DNA of 64,000 bases from Oscillospiraceae bacterium (GTDB taxonomy: Bacteria; Bacillota; Clostridia; Oscillospirales; Oscillospiraceae): assembly GCA_017429835.1 (NCBI GenBank), contig JAFROD010000051.1, positions 1 to 64,000 of the forward strand, written 5' to 3'. Under the pieces are notes generated by a model that was not told the origin of the DNA, did not search any database, and was given only the letters and a program-made list of their open reading frames with translations. This document shows, one piece after another, positions 7,713-16,539 of the stretch. Both the position numbers and the translations under genes were made by a program. How positions within the stretch are numbered: position 1 is the stretch's first letter; each line of letters begins with the position of its first letter.

Positions 7713-8972
7713 TTAATCCGAATATTTGTCAAATCGTGATTCCGCGATCGCGTTCACGGCGGCAAAAGCGGTTGCCCACGCGATCTGCAGGTTGAAGCCT
7801 CCGGTATAGGCGTCGCAGTCAATGATCTCGCCGGCAAAGTACAGACCCTCGATCAGCTTGGACTGCATCGTTTTCGGATCAATCTGCTTGACGTCCACGC
7901 CGCCGCGGGTAATGATCGCTTCATCGACCGGTCTTGTCCCCGAAATCGGGATCAAGAAGCGTTTTGTCTGCTCGAGCAGCGATCTGCGCTGCTGCTTTGT
8001 CAGCGCGTTTGCCTGCATGGCGGAATCTATGCCGCAGCGTTCGAGAAGAATGGGAATCATAGAATGCGGATAGAGGTCTGCGAGCGCGTTTTCCATGCTG
8101 CGGTTGGCGTATTTTTCAAAGTCGCGCAGGAAGCGCGCGTCGAGCTTCGCCTCGTCTAAGGCAGGCTTCAGATCGAGTGAAATAGTGTACGTTTCGCCCG
8201 ATTTCATGTGCGCGGAAGCGGAAAGCGCCATCGGGCCGGAGATACCGAAATGCGTGAACAGCAGCTCTCCAAATTCCTTGAAGACGCACTTCCCTTTTTC
8301 GTCCAGCAGCTTTAATTCGGTATTGCGCAGTGATAAGCCCTGCATCTTCACGCAGTCGCTGTCGCTGACGAGCGGTACGAGCGAGCCGGTCGGCGCAATG
8401 ATATTGTGACCGACGCCGTTTGCCAAGCGAAAGCCGTCGCCGGTCGAGCCGGTCAAGGGATAGGAAGCTCCCCCGGTGCAAAGCAGGATATTATCGCAGG
8501 ATACAATCCCTTTTTGCGTCTTAACGCCGGTGACCCTGCCGTCCTGCGAAAAAAGACCCAAGACGGTTTCCTGCCTGCGCTCCAGAAGCGGCGATCTCAT
8601 CGCGCGTTCCAATGCAGCGATCACGTCTGCCGAGCGATCGGATACCGGAAAGACGCGGTTGCCGCGTTCCGTTTTCAGCGGACAGCCGTGCTCTTCAAAA
8701 AACGCCATTGCCCGCTCGGGCGGAAAACCGAACATCGCGCTGTACAGGAAGCGCGGATTGCGCGGAACGTTCTTCAGAACTTCCTCCGGCGTGCAGTGAT
8801 TGGTCACGTTGCACCGACCCTTGCCGGTGATCGCAAGCTTCTTTCCGAGACGGTCGTTCTTTTCCAAAAGCAGAACGCGCAATCCCCGCTTGACTGCCTG
8901 CGCAGCGGCAAACATGCCGGCTGCGCCGCCGCCGACGATCACAAGATCATTCGTCAATTTTTTCATAGACAT
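7713..8972 (-). CDS. HI0933/BaiN-family FAD-dependent oxidoreductase
   Basis: A flavoprotein of 419 residues in the HI0933 (PF03486) family. The N-terminal Rossmann motif is VGGGAAGMFAA (about residues 13-23), followed by LLEKNDRLGKKLAITGKGRCN, the family signature that contacts FAD. The C-terminal FAD contact is FAGEIIDCDAYTGGFNLQIA. Some relatives (BaiN) reduce bile-acid intermediates, but most are uncharacterised and widespread in Clostridia, where this gene often precedes cmk as here. The substrate is unknown and no bile-acid genes are nearby. Start may be 8972 or 8966 (MKKLTND); it overlaps the upstream regulator gene by 26 bases. Confidence 0.85.
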   Translation of the reverse strand: MSMKKLTNDLVIVGGGAAGMFAAAQAVKRGLRVLLLEKNDRLGKKLAITGKGRCNVTNHCTPEEVLKNVPRNPRFLYSAMFGFPPERAMAFFEEHGCPLKTERGNRVFPVSDRSADVIAALERAMRSPLLERRQETVLGLFSQDGRVTGVKTQKGIVSCDNILLCTGGASYPLTGSTGDGFRLANGVGHNIIAPTGSLVPLVSDSDCVKMQGLSLRNTELKLLDEKGKCVFKEFGELLFTHFGISGPMALSASAHMKSGETYTISLDLKPALDEAKLDARFLRDFEKYANRSMENALADLYPHSMIPILLERCGIDSAMQANALTKQQRRSLLEQTKRFLIPISGTRPVDEAIITRGGVDVKQIDPKTMQSKLIEGLYFAGEIIDCDAYTGGFNLQIAWATAFAAVNAIAESRFDKYSD

Positions 8973-9810
8973 GGTAGATATCCCAGATCTCCTCCAGCTT
9001 GTTGAAGATCAGGGTGGTTTCAAGTTTCTTCTTAGACGCCGCGGCGACGATCAGCGCGTTGATGACGCTCATCGGCGCAACGAGGGAATCCACGAGTGAG
9101 ACCATGTCGCTCTTCGCAGTCAGCAGATAGTCAGAATACTCCGCGAGTGGCGAAGACGCGCAGTCGGTCAGTGAGATCGTCTTCGCGCCGGAGGTGTGCG
9201 CGTACTCCGCCGCCTGAATCGCAGCGGAGGAATAGCGCGGGAAGCTGATCGCAATCAGCGCGTCCTGCGGCGAAATTCGCACGATCTGTTCAAACACCTC
9301 GCTGTCGGACGCGGAGGTGATCAGCCGAACGTCGCGGAACATGTATTTGAAATAATAGCTCAAGAAGGACGAAAGCGCAGATGAGGAACGAACGCCGACG
9401 ATATAGATCGTCTGTGCGTTCAGCAGCGAGTCGACCGCGCCGTTGAACGCGGCCTGACTGATCTGTTCGCTCGTTGCGCGGATCAGTTCAACGTCCGTCT
9501 GCAGCACGGTGGAAAGCACGTGCTCCTGCGCCATGCGCTTTGCGCCGACCTCGATGCGCTGTACGGAGGTCAGACGGGTCAGCACCATTTCCTGCAGCGC
9601 CTTCTGCATTTCGGGATAGCCATCATAGCCCAGCTCCGCCGCAAAACGCACCACGGTGGATTCCGATACCTGAACGGTTTTGCCCAGAACGCCCGCCGTC
9701 AGGAACGCCGCCTTATCATAGTTCTCCAGAATATAGGAAGCGATCTTCCGCTGCCCCTTGGAAAACGAATTCATTTTGTTATGTATGCCGGTCAGAATGT
9801 CCGCAGTCAT
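8947..9810 (-). CDS. MurR/RpiR-family transcriptional regulator
   Basis: A one-component regulator of 287 residues. Residues 1-77 form the RpiR helix-turn-helix (SKGQRKIASYILENYDKAAF, LGKTVQVSESTVVRFAAELGYDGYPEMQ). Residues about 125-255 form a SIS sugar-phosphate-binding domain (VGVRSSSALSSFLSYYFKYM, AISFPRYSSAAIQAAEYA). Members usually sense phosphosugars and control sugar catabolism. Here no sugar transport genes are adjacent; it sits inside a housekeeping operon between an rRNA pseudouridine synthase and an oxidoreductase, overlapping both neighbours by a few bases, so its target cannot be guessed from context. Confidence 0.9.
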   Translation of the reverse strand: MTADILTGIHNKMNSFSKGQRKIASYILENYDKAAFLTAGVLGKTVQVSESTVVRFAAELGYDGYPEMQKALQEMVLTRLTSVQRIEVGAKRMAQEHVLSTVLQTDVELIRATSEQISQAAFNGAVDSLLNAQTIYIVGVRSSSALSSFLSYYFKYMFRDVRLITSASDSEVFEQIVRISPQDALIAISFPRYSSAAIQAAEYAHTSGAKTISLTDCASSPLAEYSDYLLTAKSDMVSLVDSLVAPMSVINALIVAAASKKKLETTLIFNKLEEIWDIYHVYEKIDE

Positions 9811-10520
9811 TTCTTCCCCTCCCGATCAAGCGCTTCATATTCTTCTTTAGTCAAATAGCGCCATTTTCCGACAGGCAGACCATGAAGAGAAAGACCTCCC
9901 TCCCGCACGCGGCAAAGCCGCAGGACGGTAAGTCCTGCCGCTTCGCACATACGGCGGATCTGACGGTTTCTGCCCTCGTGTATCGTAATTTCGTAAGTTG
10001 CTTTCTTTTCGTTCTGCCGCAAAAGAACGACCTTCGGCGGCGCAATGCTTCTGCCGTCCAGTTCGATTGGACGCGCAAGGAGCTCCTGCGCGGTATCCAA
10101 CGCGCCGGAAACAGTAACCTCATAAACTTTTTCGATGCTGTGCTTCGGATGCATGAGCCGGTTGGCAAGCTCTCCGTCGTTGGTAAACAGGAGGAGTCCT
10201 TCCGAAGCACAGTCCAGTCTTCCGACCGGATAAACGCGGCAGCCGCAGTCTATCAGCGAGGCGGCGGTCTTCCGTCCGAGCTCGTCCGAGAGCGTCGTGA
10301 CGTATCCGCGCGGCTTATTGAGCATGAGGCAGACCGGCGCAGCCTTCATCGGCAGCGGCCTGCCGTACACGCGGATATCGTCTGTTTCCGGGTTGGCGCT
10401 CTGACCGAGCGCGGCAGTTTGCCCGTTTACCGTGATCCTGCCGTCTTGCAGAAGCTTCTCAGCCGCGCGACGGGATGCGATTCCATACGCGGAAAGGATT
10501 TTCTGTATCCGTTCTGTCAT
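9807..10520 (-). CDS. rluB: RluB/RsuA-family pseudouridine synthase
   Basis: Converts a specific uridine of ribosomal RNA to pseudouridine. The 237-residue protein has an S4 RNA-binding domain (residues 1-55; ERIQKILSAYGIASRRAAEKL) and an RsuA-type catalytic domain with GRLDCASEGLLLFTNDG, where Asp103 is the catalytic aspartate, then the conserved KVYEVTV strand. In Firmicutes the gene next to scpB is the RluB type (23S U2605), and scpA-scpB-spore gene-dacF-rluB is the order seen here, so RluB is favoured over RsuA. Its start lies 62 bases inside the preceding dacF gene. Confidence 0.88.
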   Translation of the reverse strand: MTERIQKILSAYGIASRRAAEKLLQDGRITVNGQTAALGQSANPETDDIRVYGRPLPMKAAPVCLMLNKPRGYVTTLSDELGRKTAASLIDCGCRVYPVGRLDCASEGLLLFTNDGELANRLMHPKHSIEKVYEVTVSGALDTAQELLARPIELDGRSIAPPKVVLLRQNEKKATYEITIHEGRNRQIRRMCEAAGLTVLRLCRVREGGLSLHGLPVGKWRYLTKEEYEALDREGKK

Positions 10521-11553
10521 TCTGCTCCCGTCCTTTCCATAGAAGCGTTACCGTTCCGATTTCTCTGTCACCGATCGTTACGATTCCGTAACCCGCAGGC
10601 GTGCCGGCGGAGCCGGGCGCGAAGCAGTATTTCGGATACTGCACCGTAACGCGGACGTTTTCATTTTCATACGCAGGATAGGAAACGTCTTCTCCCGCGA
10701 TCAGACAGCCGCGGCTGCCGTCCATGCAGTCGAGCCATGCGACCTCCTCGCCCGACGAAATCAGCACGCGCTCCGGATACTGCGCAAAGCCGTATTCATA
10801 GAGCGATTTATGATCCTCCCAGTCGTTACCGTCGGAGATCGTTACGGCAATCAGTCGTCTGCCATTTCGTTCCGCAGCGCTGACGAGGATTCTTCCGGCC
10901 GCCTTGGTATAGCCTGTTTTTACGCCGATCGCGCCGTCCATTGACCACAAAAGCTTATTGTGGTTCGTGAGACTGCGCATACCGATTTGAATCGACTTCG
11001 TCGATACGATATCCGCAAAGTCCTGATTCTTCAATGCGTATCGGGTCATTTTCGCGAGGTCGGAGGCAGTAGAGTAATGCGCTTCGCCGTCCAGTCCGCT
11101 CGGATTCTCAAAATGCGTCCTGTGCAGACCGAGCTGCTGCGCCTTCAGGTTCATCAGATCGACAAATTCCGGGACGCTGTCGCTGCACGCAAGCGCAAGC
11201 GCGACAGCCGCGTCGTTGCCGGAATGCAGCATCATGCCGTAGAGCAGCTCACGGATCGTCAGGCGTTCGCCGGCCTGCAGATAGATCGACGAGCCTTCGA
11301 TATTCGTCGCTTGCTCCGGTATTTCGTATGCGTCGTCAAGTTGACAGTGTTCCAGGACGACGATCGCCGTCATGATTTTCGTCGTGCTCGCAATCAGGCT
11401 TTTGCAGTCCGAGTTTTTTGCGTACAGTATCCTGCCGGTGTCGGCATCCATCAGGATCGCGCTCTTTGCGCTGTCGGACGGCGCCGCATAACAGACGCAC
11501 AGGAAAAGGACGGAAGCAGCAAAGGCGGCCGCCGTCCTGTAAAGCCATTTCAT
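10459..11553 (-). CDS. dacF: D-alanyl-D-alanine carboxypeptidase (DacF/PBP5 type)
   Basis: A penicillin-binding protein that trims the terminal D-Ala from peptidoglycan stem peptides outside the cell. The 364-residue precursor has a signal peptide (about 1-24, hydrophobic AAAFAASVLFLCVCYA) and all three active-site motifs of the S11 family: STTK (Ser56, Lys59), SGN (111-113) and KTG (212-214). A C-terminal beta domain follows. The usual C-terminal amphipathic anchor is not obvious. Placement after ytfJ and scpAB matches clostridial and bacillar dacF loci associated with sporulation. The last 62 bases overlap rluB in another frame. Confidence 0.93.
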   Translation of the reverse strand: MKWLYRTAAAFAASVLFLCVCYAAPSDSAKSAILMDADTGRILYAKNSDCKSLIASTTKIMTAIVVLEHCQLDDAYEIPEQATNIEGSSIYLQAGERLTIRELLYGMMLHSGNDAAVALALACSDSVPEFVDLMNLKAQQLGLHRTHFENPSGLDGEAHYSTASDLAKMTRYALKNQDFADIVSTKSIQIGMRSLTNHNKLLWSMDGAIGVKTGYTKAAGRILVSAAERNGRRLIAVTISDGNDWEDHKSLYEYGFAQYPERVLISSGEEVAWLDCMDGSRGCLIAGEDVSYPAYENENVRVTVQYPKYCFAPGSAGTPAGYGIVTIGDREIGTVTLLWKGREQNDRTDTENPFRVWNRIPSRG

Positions 11554-11601
11554 ATCTCATCACCCTTGCTATTTTCTGCCGGGCAAATGAGATTACGCCT
11601 G

Positions 11602-11994
11602 TTAAATATCGGAAATATCGGACTTTTTCTTTCCGAACATATCGGAAAGCTTATCGACAAAGCCGGGAAGCTGCTCGATCACACGCTCTGCTGCAGTGCT
11701 GGCGGGCTCGTCCACCGGCATAACGCGCACGCGGTCGCCCTGAATGACGATGATCGCGACCGGCGTGATCTTCACGCCGCAGCCCGCGCCGCCGCTGAAC
11801 GTGCCGTTCGTATCGGCAACCTTTGCGGCAAGATCGGCGCCGCCAGAAGCGAGTCCGAAGGAGATCTTGGAGATCGGGATCAGCGTCACGCCCTCCGCGG
11901 CGGCGATCGGCGCGCCAACGACGGTGTTTGCGTCCACCATTTCCCTGACCTTTGACATGGATGCGCCGAGGACATCCGATACGTTCTTACTCAT
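11602..11994 (-). CDS. ytfJ: Sporulation protein YtfJ (GerW family)
   Basis: A short protein of 130 residues of the spore YtfJ family (PF09579). The hallmark segments are VREMVDANTVVGAPI, GVTLIPISKISFGLASGG and a Gly-rich stretch FSGGAGCGVKITPVAIIVI. In B. subtilis YtfJ/GerW is made in the forespore and is needed for germination responses. It overlaps the scpB stop by 8 bases and precedes dacF, another sporulation-associated gene, within the scpA operon. Good evidence that the organism belongs to a spore-forming lineage. Confidence 0.93.
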   Translation of the reverse strand: MSKNVSDVLGASMSKVREMVDANTVVGAPIAAAEGVTLIPISKISFGLASGGADLAAKVADTNGTFSGGAGCGVKITPVAIIVIQGDRVRVMPVDEPASTAAERVIEQLPGFVDKLSDMFGKKKSDISDI

Positions 11995-12568
11995 GTTCAG
12001 CTACCTCCTCAACGGTTTCGGTTGTTTCTTCCATCGGCAAGTCTTTCTTGCCGAACTGCATTTTCTCGATCTCCGGCAGCTCGTCCAGTGAGGACAACCC
12101 GAAGGTGCGCAGGAAATCCGGCGTCGTGCGGTAGAGGATCGGTCTGCCGGGTACGTTCAGTCTTCCGCATTCCTCGATCAGCCGCTTGTTCAGCAGCGCG
12201 CCGACCGAATAGGAGCTGTCCACACCGCGAATTTGCTCGATATAGGCCTTCGTCGCCGGCTGATAATAGGCAACGATCGTCAGAGTCTCCAACTGGGAGG
12301 CGGAAAGCTTCGGGGGCTTTCTGGTCTCCAGCGCCTTCGTGATATACGAAGACATCTCGACAGAGGAGCACATTTGGTATGCTTTTTCCAGTTTGATCAC
12401 GCGAAGCCCGCGCCGATCATAAGAAAGCCGATCCATCAGCGACTTTGCCGCCGCGTCGACCTCGTCGGGATCGCATTCTGCCGCCAGCGCGATCCGATCC
12501 GTTTCGACCGGCTCACCTGCGGCAAAGAGAATCGCCTCGATCACGCGCTCTAATTCAGTTCGTTCCAT
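11987..12568 (-). CDS. scpB: Segregation and condensation protein B
   Basis: The winged-helix kleisin-associated subunit of the SMC-ScpAB condensin that organises the chromosome. Start at 12568 (MERTELERVIEAILFAAGEP) is set by GGAG 7 bases upstream; the open frame extends further upstream but that part reads Arg/Ser-rich and is the shadow of scpA. The 193-residue product has two winged-helix domains, with the conserved ILFAAGEP start, KPPKLSASQLETLTIVAYYQP and IRGVDSSYSVGALLNKRLIEECGR. It overlaps scpA by 14 bases and ytfJ by 8, so all three are coupled. Confidence 0.95.
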   Translation of the reverse strand: MERTELERVIEAILFAAGEPVETDRIALAAECDPDEVDAAAKSLMDRLSYDRRGLRVIKLEKAYQMCSSVEMSSYITKALETRKPPKLSASQLETLTIVAYYQPATKAYIEQIRGVDSSYSVGALLNKRLIEECGRLNVPGRPILYRTTPDFLRTFGLSSLDELPEIEKMQFGKKDLPMEETTETVEEVAEHE

Positions 12569-13355
12569 CCAGTGACTCCATTTCTCCCTCCGGCATCTTG
12601 CAGAAGCGGACGTTGACGTCGTCGCCGCCGTCCTCCAGCTCGATCGAGTGGATACGGCAAAGCTCCAACACGGCAAGGAAAGTCGCCACGATCTCGCTGC
12701 GCGAGCGGCTTCCCTTGAACAGACTGCGAAATTTGGATACGCCGCGCATGAGAAGCCGTTTGAGCACCTGCGCTGCTTTTTTTGTGACGGGATAGGGCTC
12801 CGCGCCGACGATGCCGCGGAAATTCGATACCGGCGGCGGAAGCGCGCGTTCGCTGCGCTCGGCGATCGTGGAGAACGCCCGCAGCAGGTCTTCCGGCTCG
12901 TGCTGATAGCGATAGGTCTTGTCGACCTGATACGGCTCAGGCTGCTTGATAAAGGAATTGCAGCCGATCTCGTTTCTCGGCTCAAGATAGCTGACAGCCG
13001 TGCGGATCTGCTCCAGGGCATCGGCGCGCTGCCGCTCTTCCAGAGAACGAATCAGGAGTTCCATTTCCGAAAGAGCTTCCTCGCGCTCGGCGGCGGACAG
13101 CAGCATTTTCGTCTTGATCAGCATCAAATGCGACGCCATTGCGATAAATTCACTGGCGATCTCCATATCCAGTCGCTTCATTTCGTCCAGATACGCAAGA
13201 TACTGCTCCAAAATCGACGTAATGCTGACGTCTTGTATCTCTATTTTGTTTTTACTGAGCAGAAGCAGGATCACGTCCAGCGGGCCGTCGAAGTCCTCCG
13301 GCAGAGCGTCCTGTTTCCGCATGACTCCGGTCAGATGGTATCTCGGCTCGTCCAT
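12555..13355 (-). CDS. scpA: Segregation and condensation protein A
   Basis: The kleisin subunit linking the SMC heads in bacterial condensin. 266 residues, with the family N-terminus FDGPLDVILLLLSKNKIEIQDV, the SMC-contacting helix ASHLMLIKTKMLL and a C-terminal winged helix. It is the first gene of a ten-gene operon; a sigma-A promoter with near-consensus elements lies 30-58 bases upstream. The start is preceded by an AAGAGGAT ribosome site. Confidence 0.95.
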   Translation of the reverse strand: MDEPRYHLTGVMRKQDALPEDFDGPLDVILLLLSKNKIEIQDVSITSILEQYLAYLDEMKRLDMEIASEFIAMASHLMLIKTKMLLSAAEREEALSEMELLIRSLEERQRADALEQIRTAVSYLEPRNEIGCNSFIKQPEPYQVDKTYRYQHEPEDLLRAFSTIAERSERALPPPVSNFRGIVGAEPYPVTKKAAQVLKRLLMRGVSKFRSLFKGSRSRSEIVATFLAVLELCRIHSIELEDGGDDVNVRFCKMPEGEMESLDGTN

Positions 13356-13384
13356 GCATATCCTCTTACGTTTTAATGCAAATT

Positions 13385-13413
13385 ATTATAGCATTTTCTC
13401 GCCTTTCTTGCAA
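13385..13413 (-). promoter_or_regulatory. Sigma-A promoter of the scpA operon
   Basis: On the minus strand, TTGCAA (13413-13408), a 17-base spacer and TATAAT (13390-13385). The start would be near 13378, giving a leader of about 20 bases before scpA. Its -35 lies immediately beside the engB terminator stem. Confidence 0.8.
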
Positions 13414-13416
13414 GAA

Positions 13417-13453
13417 GAAATGAGCGTGTTTTTTTGAAAAACACGCTCATTTC
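13417..13453 (-). terminator. Terminator of the tig-clpP-clpX-lon-engB operon
   Basis: A 17-bp perfect stem (13417-13433 with 13437-13453, loop TTG) lies 2 bases after the engB stop. The A/T-rich top of the stem can act as the U-tract. It is followed within a few bases by the scpA promoter, so it separates the two operons. Confidence 0.75.
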
Positions 13454-13454
13454 A

Positions 13455-14042
13455 TTATTTTTCTACTGCGTGGAAGATCGCGCTGACGAGTTCAGCCCTT
13501 CCCGTTCCCTTTTCCGCGGAAAACGGGATCAGAACGGTCCCGGGCGAGAGCCTGAGATCGGCGCGGATACGCGCCATGTTCGGCTCGATCTCGCTCTTTT
13601 TGAGTTTGTCGAGCTTATTGGCAACGACGACGAAGGGACAGCCGGTGTTTTGAAACAGCTCCGCCATGACGACGTCCAGCTTTGTCGGGGCGTGCCGCGC
13701 GTCGACGATCATCACGCCGAGCGTGATCCTGTCCGCTCCGGCGAAATAAGCTTCCATCAGCTTACCCCAGCGTTCCTTTTCGCTCTCGGCGACCTGCGCG
13801 TAGCCGTAGCCGGGCAGGTCGACGAAATACGCCTTATCATCTACTTTGAAATAATTGATATGGACGGTCTTTCCGGGCTTCTGTCCGACGCGGGCAAAGT
13901 TCTTCCGCTGCAGAACGCAGTTCAATACGGAGGATTTGCCGACGTTGGATTTGCCGGAAAAGGCGATCTGCGGCAGCGCGTCGGTTACAAACGCATTCGG
14001 CTGCGCTGCGGATTTGATAAATTCAACTTTTTGCAGATTCAT
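13455..14042 (-). CDS. engB: Ribosome biogenesis GTPase EngB (YsxC/YihA)
   Basis: An essential small GTPase needed for late assembly of the 50S subunit. The 195-residue length is typical. G1 is GKSNVGKSS (residues 30-38), G3 is DLPGYGYA, G4 is NKLDK. The N-terminus LQKVEFIKSAAQP is family-specific. It overlaps lon by 4 bases (ATGA), and lon-engB (lonA-ysxC) is a conserved Firmicutes pair. Ends right at a terminator. Confidence 0.96.
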   Translation of the reverse strand: MNLQKVEFIKSAAQPNAFVTDALPQIAFSGKSNVGKSSVLNCVLQRKNFARVGQKPGKTVHINYFKVDDKAYFVDLPGYGYAQVAESEKERWGKLMEAYFAGADRITLGVMIVDARHAPTKLDVVMAELFQNTGCPFVVVANKLDKLKKSEIEPNMARIRADLRLSPGTVLIPFSAEKGTGRAELVSAIFHAVEK

Positions 14043-16462
14043 TGCCGTATCCTCGTTTTCGGCTTCGGCTGCTCATGCGGCACGGAAACCGGCGGCACAG
14101 TTTTCTGCTGCATACGGCATTCCCGATCTTCCTCCACGGGAAGAATGAGCGCGGCGTCGATCACGGCGTCGGCGCAGTCGACCAGAATAAAGTTGAGCGA
14201 CGCTCTGACCGTCTGGTCGATCTCTTCCAAGTCTTTTTCATTCGCGCGCGGAAGAATGACCGTCTTCACGCCGTGGCGCAGCGCCGCCATGGTCTTCTCT
14301 TTCAGACCGCCGATGGGCAGCACGCGACCGCGAATGGAGATCTCGCCGGTCATGGCGATATCGCGGCGCACCGGCGCGCCGGTCAGCGCGGAGACCATCG
14401 CCGTGCAGACCGTAATGCCGGCAGACGGCCCGTCTTTCGGAACGGCACCTTCGGGGAAATGCACGTGAATATCCTTCGTCTTATAGAAATCCGCGGGAAT
14501 ATGCAGACTCTCGGCGCGGGAGCGGATAAAGCTCATTGCCGCCTGCACGGATTCTTTCATGACGTCGCCGAGATTGCCGGTCAGATTGAGCTTTCCCGTG
14601 CCCTCGGTGACGTTGCATTCGACTTCGAGCGTCTCGCCGCCGACAGACGTCCACGCAAGGCCTGTGACCAAACCGACCGTATCGGTGGGAGCAAGCTTAT
14701 CGGGCAGAATCTTGCGGATGCCGAGATAGTCCTGCAGCTCCGCGCCCTTGACGCGGATGCGCTTGAGCTCCGGATCAGATACGAAGCGCATTGCGCATTT
14801 TCTGCACATCGTCGCAATCTCGCGCTCCAGGTTTCGGACGCCGGATTCTCTCGTGTAGCATTGGATCATCTCGCGGATCGCATCGTCGGCGACGCTGACC
14901 TGCGATTTCTTGAGTCCGTGTTTTTTGAGCTGCTTCGGCAGCAAATGCTGTTTCGCGATCATCAGCTTTTCTTCATCCGTATAGGAATTGAGCTCAATGA
15001 CCTCCATGCGGTCAAGCAGCGGACGCGGAATCGTGTCAGTGGTATTTGCGGTCGTGATAAACATGCAGTCGCTCAAGTCAAACGGGATTTCCAGATAGTT
15101 ATCGCGGAACGTACTGTTCTGCTCCGAATCCAGCACCTCGAGCAGCGCGGCAGACGGATCGCCGCGGTAGTCGCTGCCCAGCTTGTCGATCTCATCCAGC
15201 AGCATCAGCGGATTGGAAGACCCCGCCTGCTGCAAAGCGGTCAGGATCCTGCCCGGCATTGCGCCGATATAGGTTTTTCTGTGACCGCGGATCTCCGCCT
15301 CGTCGTGGATACCGCCGAGGGAAATCCTCGCAAGTTTTCGATTCAGCGCGCGGGCAACGCTCATGGCGACGGAGGTTTTACCGACGCCCGGAGGCCCGAC
15401 CAGGCAGATGATCTGTCCGGGAAGATCCGGCGCAAGCTGCTTGACCGCAAGGATCTCCAGAATGCGCTCCTTGACCTTTTGCAGGCCGAAATGATCTTCG
15501 TCCAGAATCTTCCGCGCGGCGTTCACGTCCAGTCGCTCTTTGGTTTTCTTATTCCACGGAAGCTCCAGCGCGACGTCAAGATAATTCCGGATCACGGACG
15601 CTTCAGAAGAACCGTAGGGCTGCTTCGCGAGCCGCTGGACTTCCTTTTCGAGCTTTTCCGCGGCTTCCTTCGGAAGCTCCGCCTTGGCGATCTTTTCGCG
15701 GTATTCCTCCAGTTCTGCCTCGTCGTCGTTTTCACCGAGCTCCGAGCGGATGACCTTCATCTGTTCGCGCAGGAAATAGTCGCGCTGTCCCTTGTCGATG
15801 CTCTGCTGGGTTTCGTCCTGCAGATGGTTCTCCATCTCGAGCACGTCCAGCTCTCTCGAAAGGAGCTTGATCGTCATTTCCAGACGGTGTACGGGGTGAA
15901 GCTGCTTGAGGATCACCATCTTGTCTGCATAGCCGAACGTCGCCGCCTGTGCGATCAGATCCGCGATCAGACCCGGATCCTCGCTTGCCAGTATCCGCAG
16001 CATATACTCCTGCACCGGACGCTGCGAAAGCTCGGCAAAATCCTCGAAGAGTTGGATCGCCTGCCGCTTCAGCGCTTCGATCTTCGTCGTTCCCGCGACG
16101 TAGTCGGCGTCGGGAACTGACTCCGTGCGGGCAAGCAGATACGGCGCTTTCTGCACCGTTTCCGTAATCCTGGCACGGTATTCGCCAAATACCAGCACGC
16201 GCACGGAATCTCCCGGCATTTTCAGCACCTGCCGCACGTGCGCGACCGTGCCGATCGAGTACAAATCTTTAAAATCCGGGTCGTCCTGCAGAATATCCTT
16301 CTGCGTGATCAATAGGATTCTCTGATCGCCTGCCATCGCCTTATCCAGGGCGCGAACGGACTTTTCCCTTCCGACGTCGAAATGCGTCGTCGTCTGGGGA
16401 AACGCCGTCAATCCGCGCAGCGCAAGTACCGGCATGCGTTCGGAAATGATAATTTCGTTCAT
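14039..16462 (-). CDS. lon: ATP-dependent protease La (Lon)
   Basis: A cytosolic AAA+ serine protease that degrades damaged and regulatory proteins. Start placed at 16462 (MNEIIISERMPVLALRG), 4 bases after AGGAGA; upstream in-frame codons read through hairpin DNA. The 807-residue protein has the N-terminal Lon substrate domain, Walker A GPPGVGKTS, Walker B LMLLDEIDKLG, and the C-terminal protease domain with catalytic Ser in KDGPSAGIT and catalytic Lys in GGLKEKTMAA. It is followed by engB with a 4-base overlap and preceded by clpX, with a hairpin terminator and a second leader hairpin in between. Confidence 0.97.
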   Translation of the reverse strand: MNEIIISERMPVLALRGLTAFPQTTTHFDVGREKSVRALDKAMAGDQRILLITQKDILQDDPDFKDLYSIGTVAHVRQVLKMPGDSVRVLVFGEYRARITETVQKAPYLLARTESVPDADYVAGTTKIEALKRQAIQLFEDFAELSQRPVQEYMLRILASEDPGLIADLIAQAATFGYADKMVILKQLHPVHRLEMTIKLLSRELDVLEMENHLQDETQQSIDKGQRDYFLREQMKVIRSELGENDDEAELEEYREKIAKAELPKEAAEKLEKEVQRLAKQPYGSSEASVIRNYLDVALELPWNKKTKERLDVNAARKILDEDHFGLQKVKERILEILAVKQLAPDLPGQIICLVGPPGVGKTSVAMSVARALNRKLARISLGGIHDEAEIRGHRKTYIGAMPGRILTALQQAGSSNPLMLLDEIDKLGSDYRGDPSAALLEVLDSEQNSTFRDNYLEIPFDLSDCMFITTANTTDTIPRPLLDRMEVIELNSYTDEEKLMIAKQHLLPKQLKKHGLKKSQVSVADDAIREMIQCYTRESGVRNLEREIATMCRKCAMRFVSDPELKRIRVKGAELQDYLGIRKILPDKLAPTDTVGLVTGLAWTSVGGETLEVECNVTEGTGKLNLTGNLGDVMKESVQAAMSFIRSRAESLHIPADFYKTKDIHVHFPEGAVPKDGPSAGITVCTAMVSALTGAPVRRDIAMTGEISIRGRVLPIGGLKEKTMAALRHGVKTVILPRANEKDLEEIDQTVRASLNFILVDCADAVIDAALILPVEEDRECRMQQKTVPPVSVPHEQPKPKTRIRQ

Positions 16463-16476
16463 TGGGTCTCCTTTCC

Positions 16477-16495
16477 GCGGGAGGGACGCTCCCGC
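16477..16495. other. Hairpin in the lon leader
   Basis: GCGGGAG (16477-16483) pairs with CTCCCGC (16489-16495) around GGACG, just upstream of the lon ribosome site. With the clpX terminator hairpin at 16507-16534 it forms a two-hairpin intergenic region. A role in lon expression is possible but not shown. Confidence 0.45.
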
Positions 16496-16506
16496 AGGAA
16501 CAAGAA

Positions 16507-16534
16507 AAGGGGGCAAAAGTATTTGCTCCCCCTT
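16507..16534 (-). terminator. Partial terminator between clpX and lon
   Basis: A stem of seven G/C-rich pairs plus four more beyond a 2-base bulge, loop AGTA, lies 6 bases after the clpX stop; on the minus strand it is followed by TTTTCTTG. The short, interrupted T-tract suggests leaky termination, letting some transcripts continue into lon. Confidence 0.65.
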
Positions 16535-16539
16535 ACCTG

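Noticed and set aside
7713..8972. Bile-acid metabolism gene (BaiN)
   Set aside because: Only the family matches; no other bai genes are present, and this gene is a common housekeeping neighbour of cmk.
14042..16120. Open frame of 692 codons opposite lon
   Set aside because: Antisense to lon, Arg/Asp/His-rich, no recognisable motif or ribosome site.
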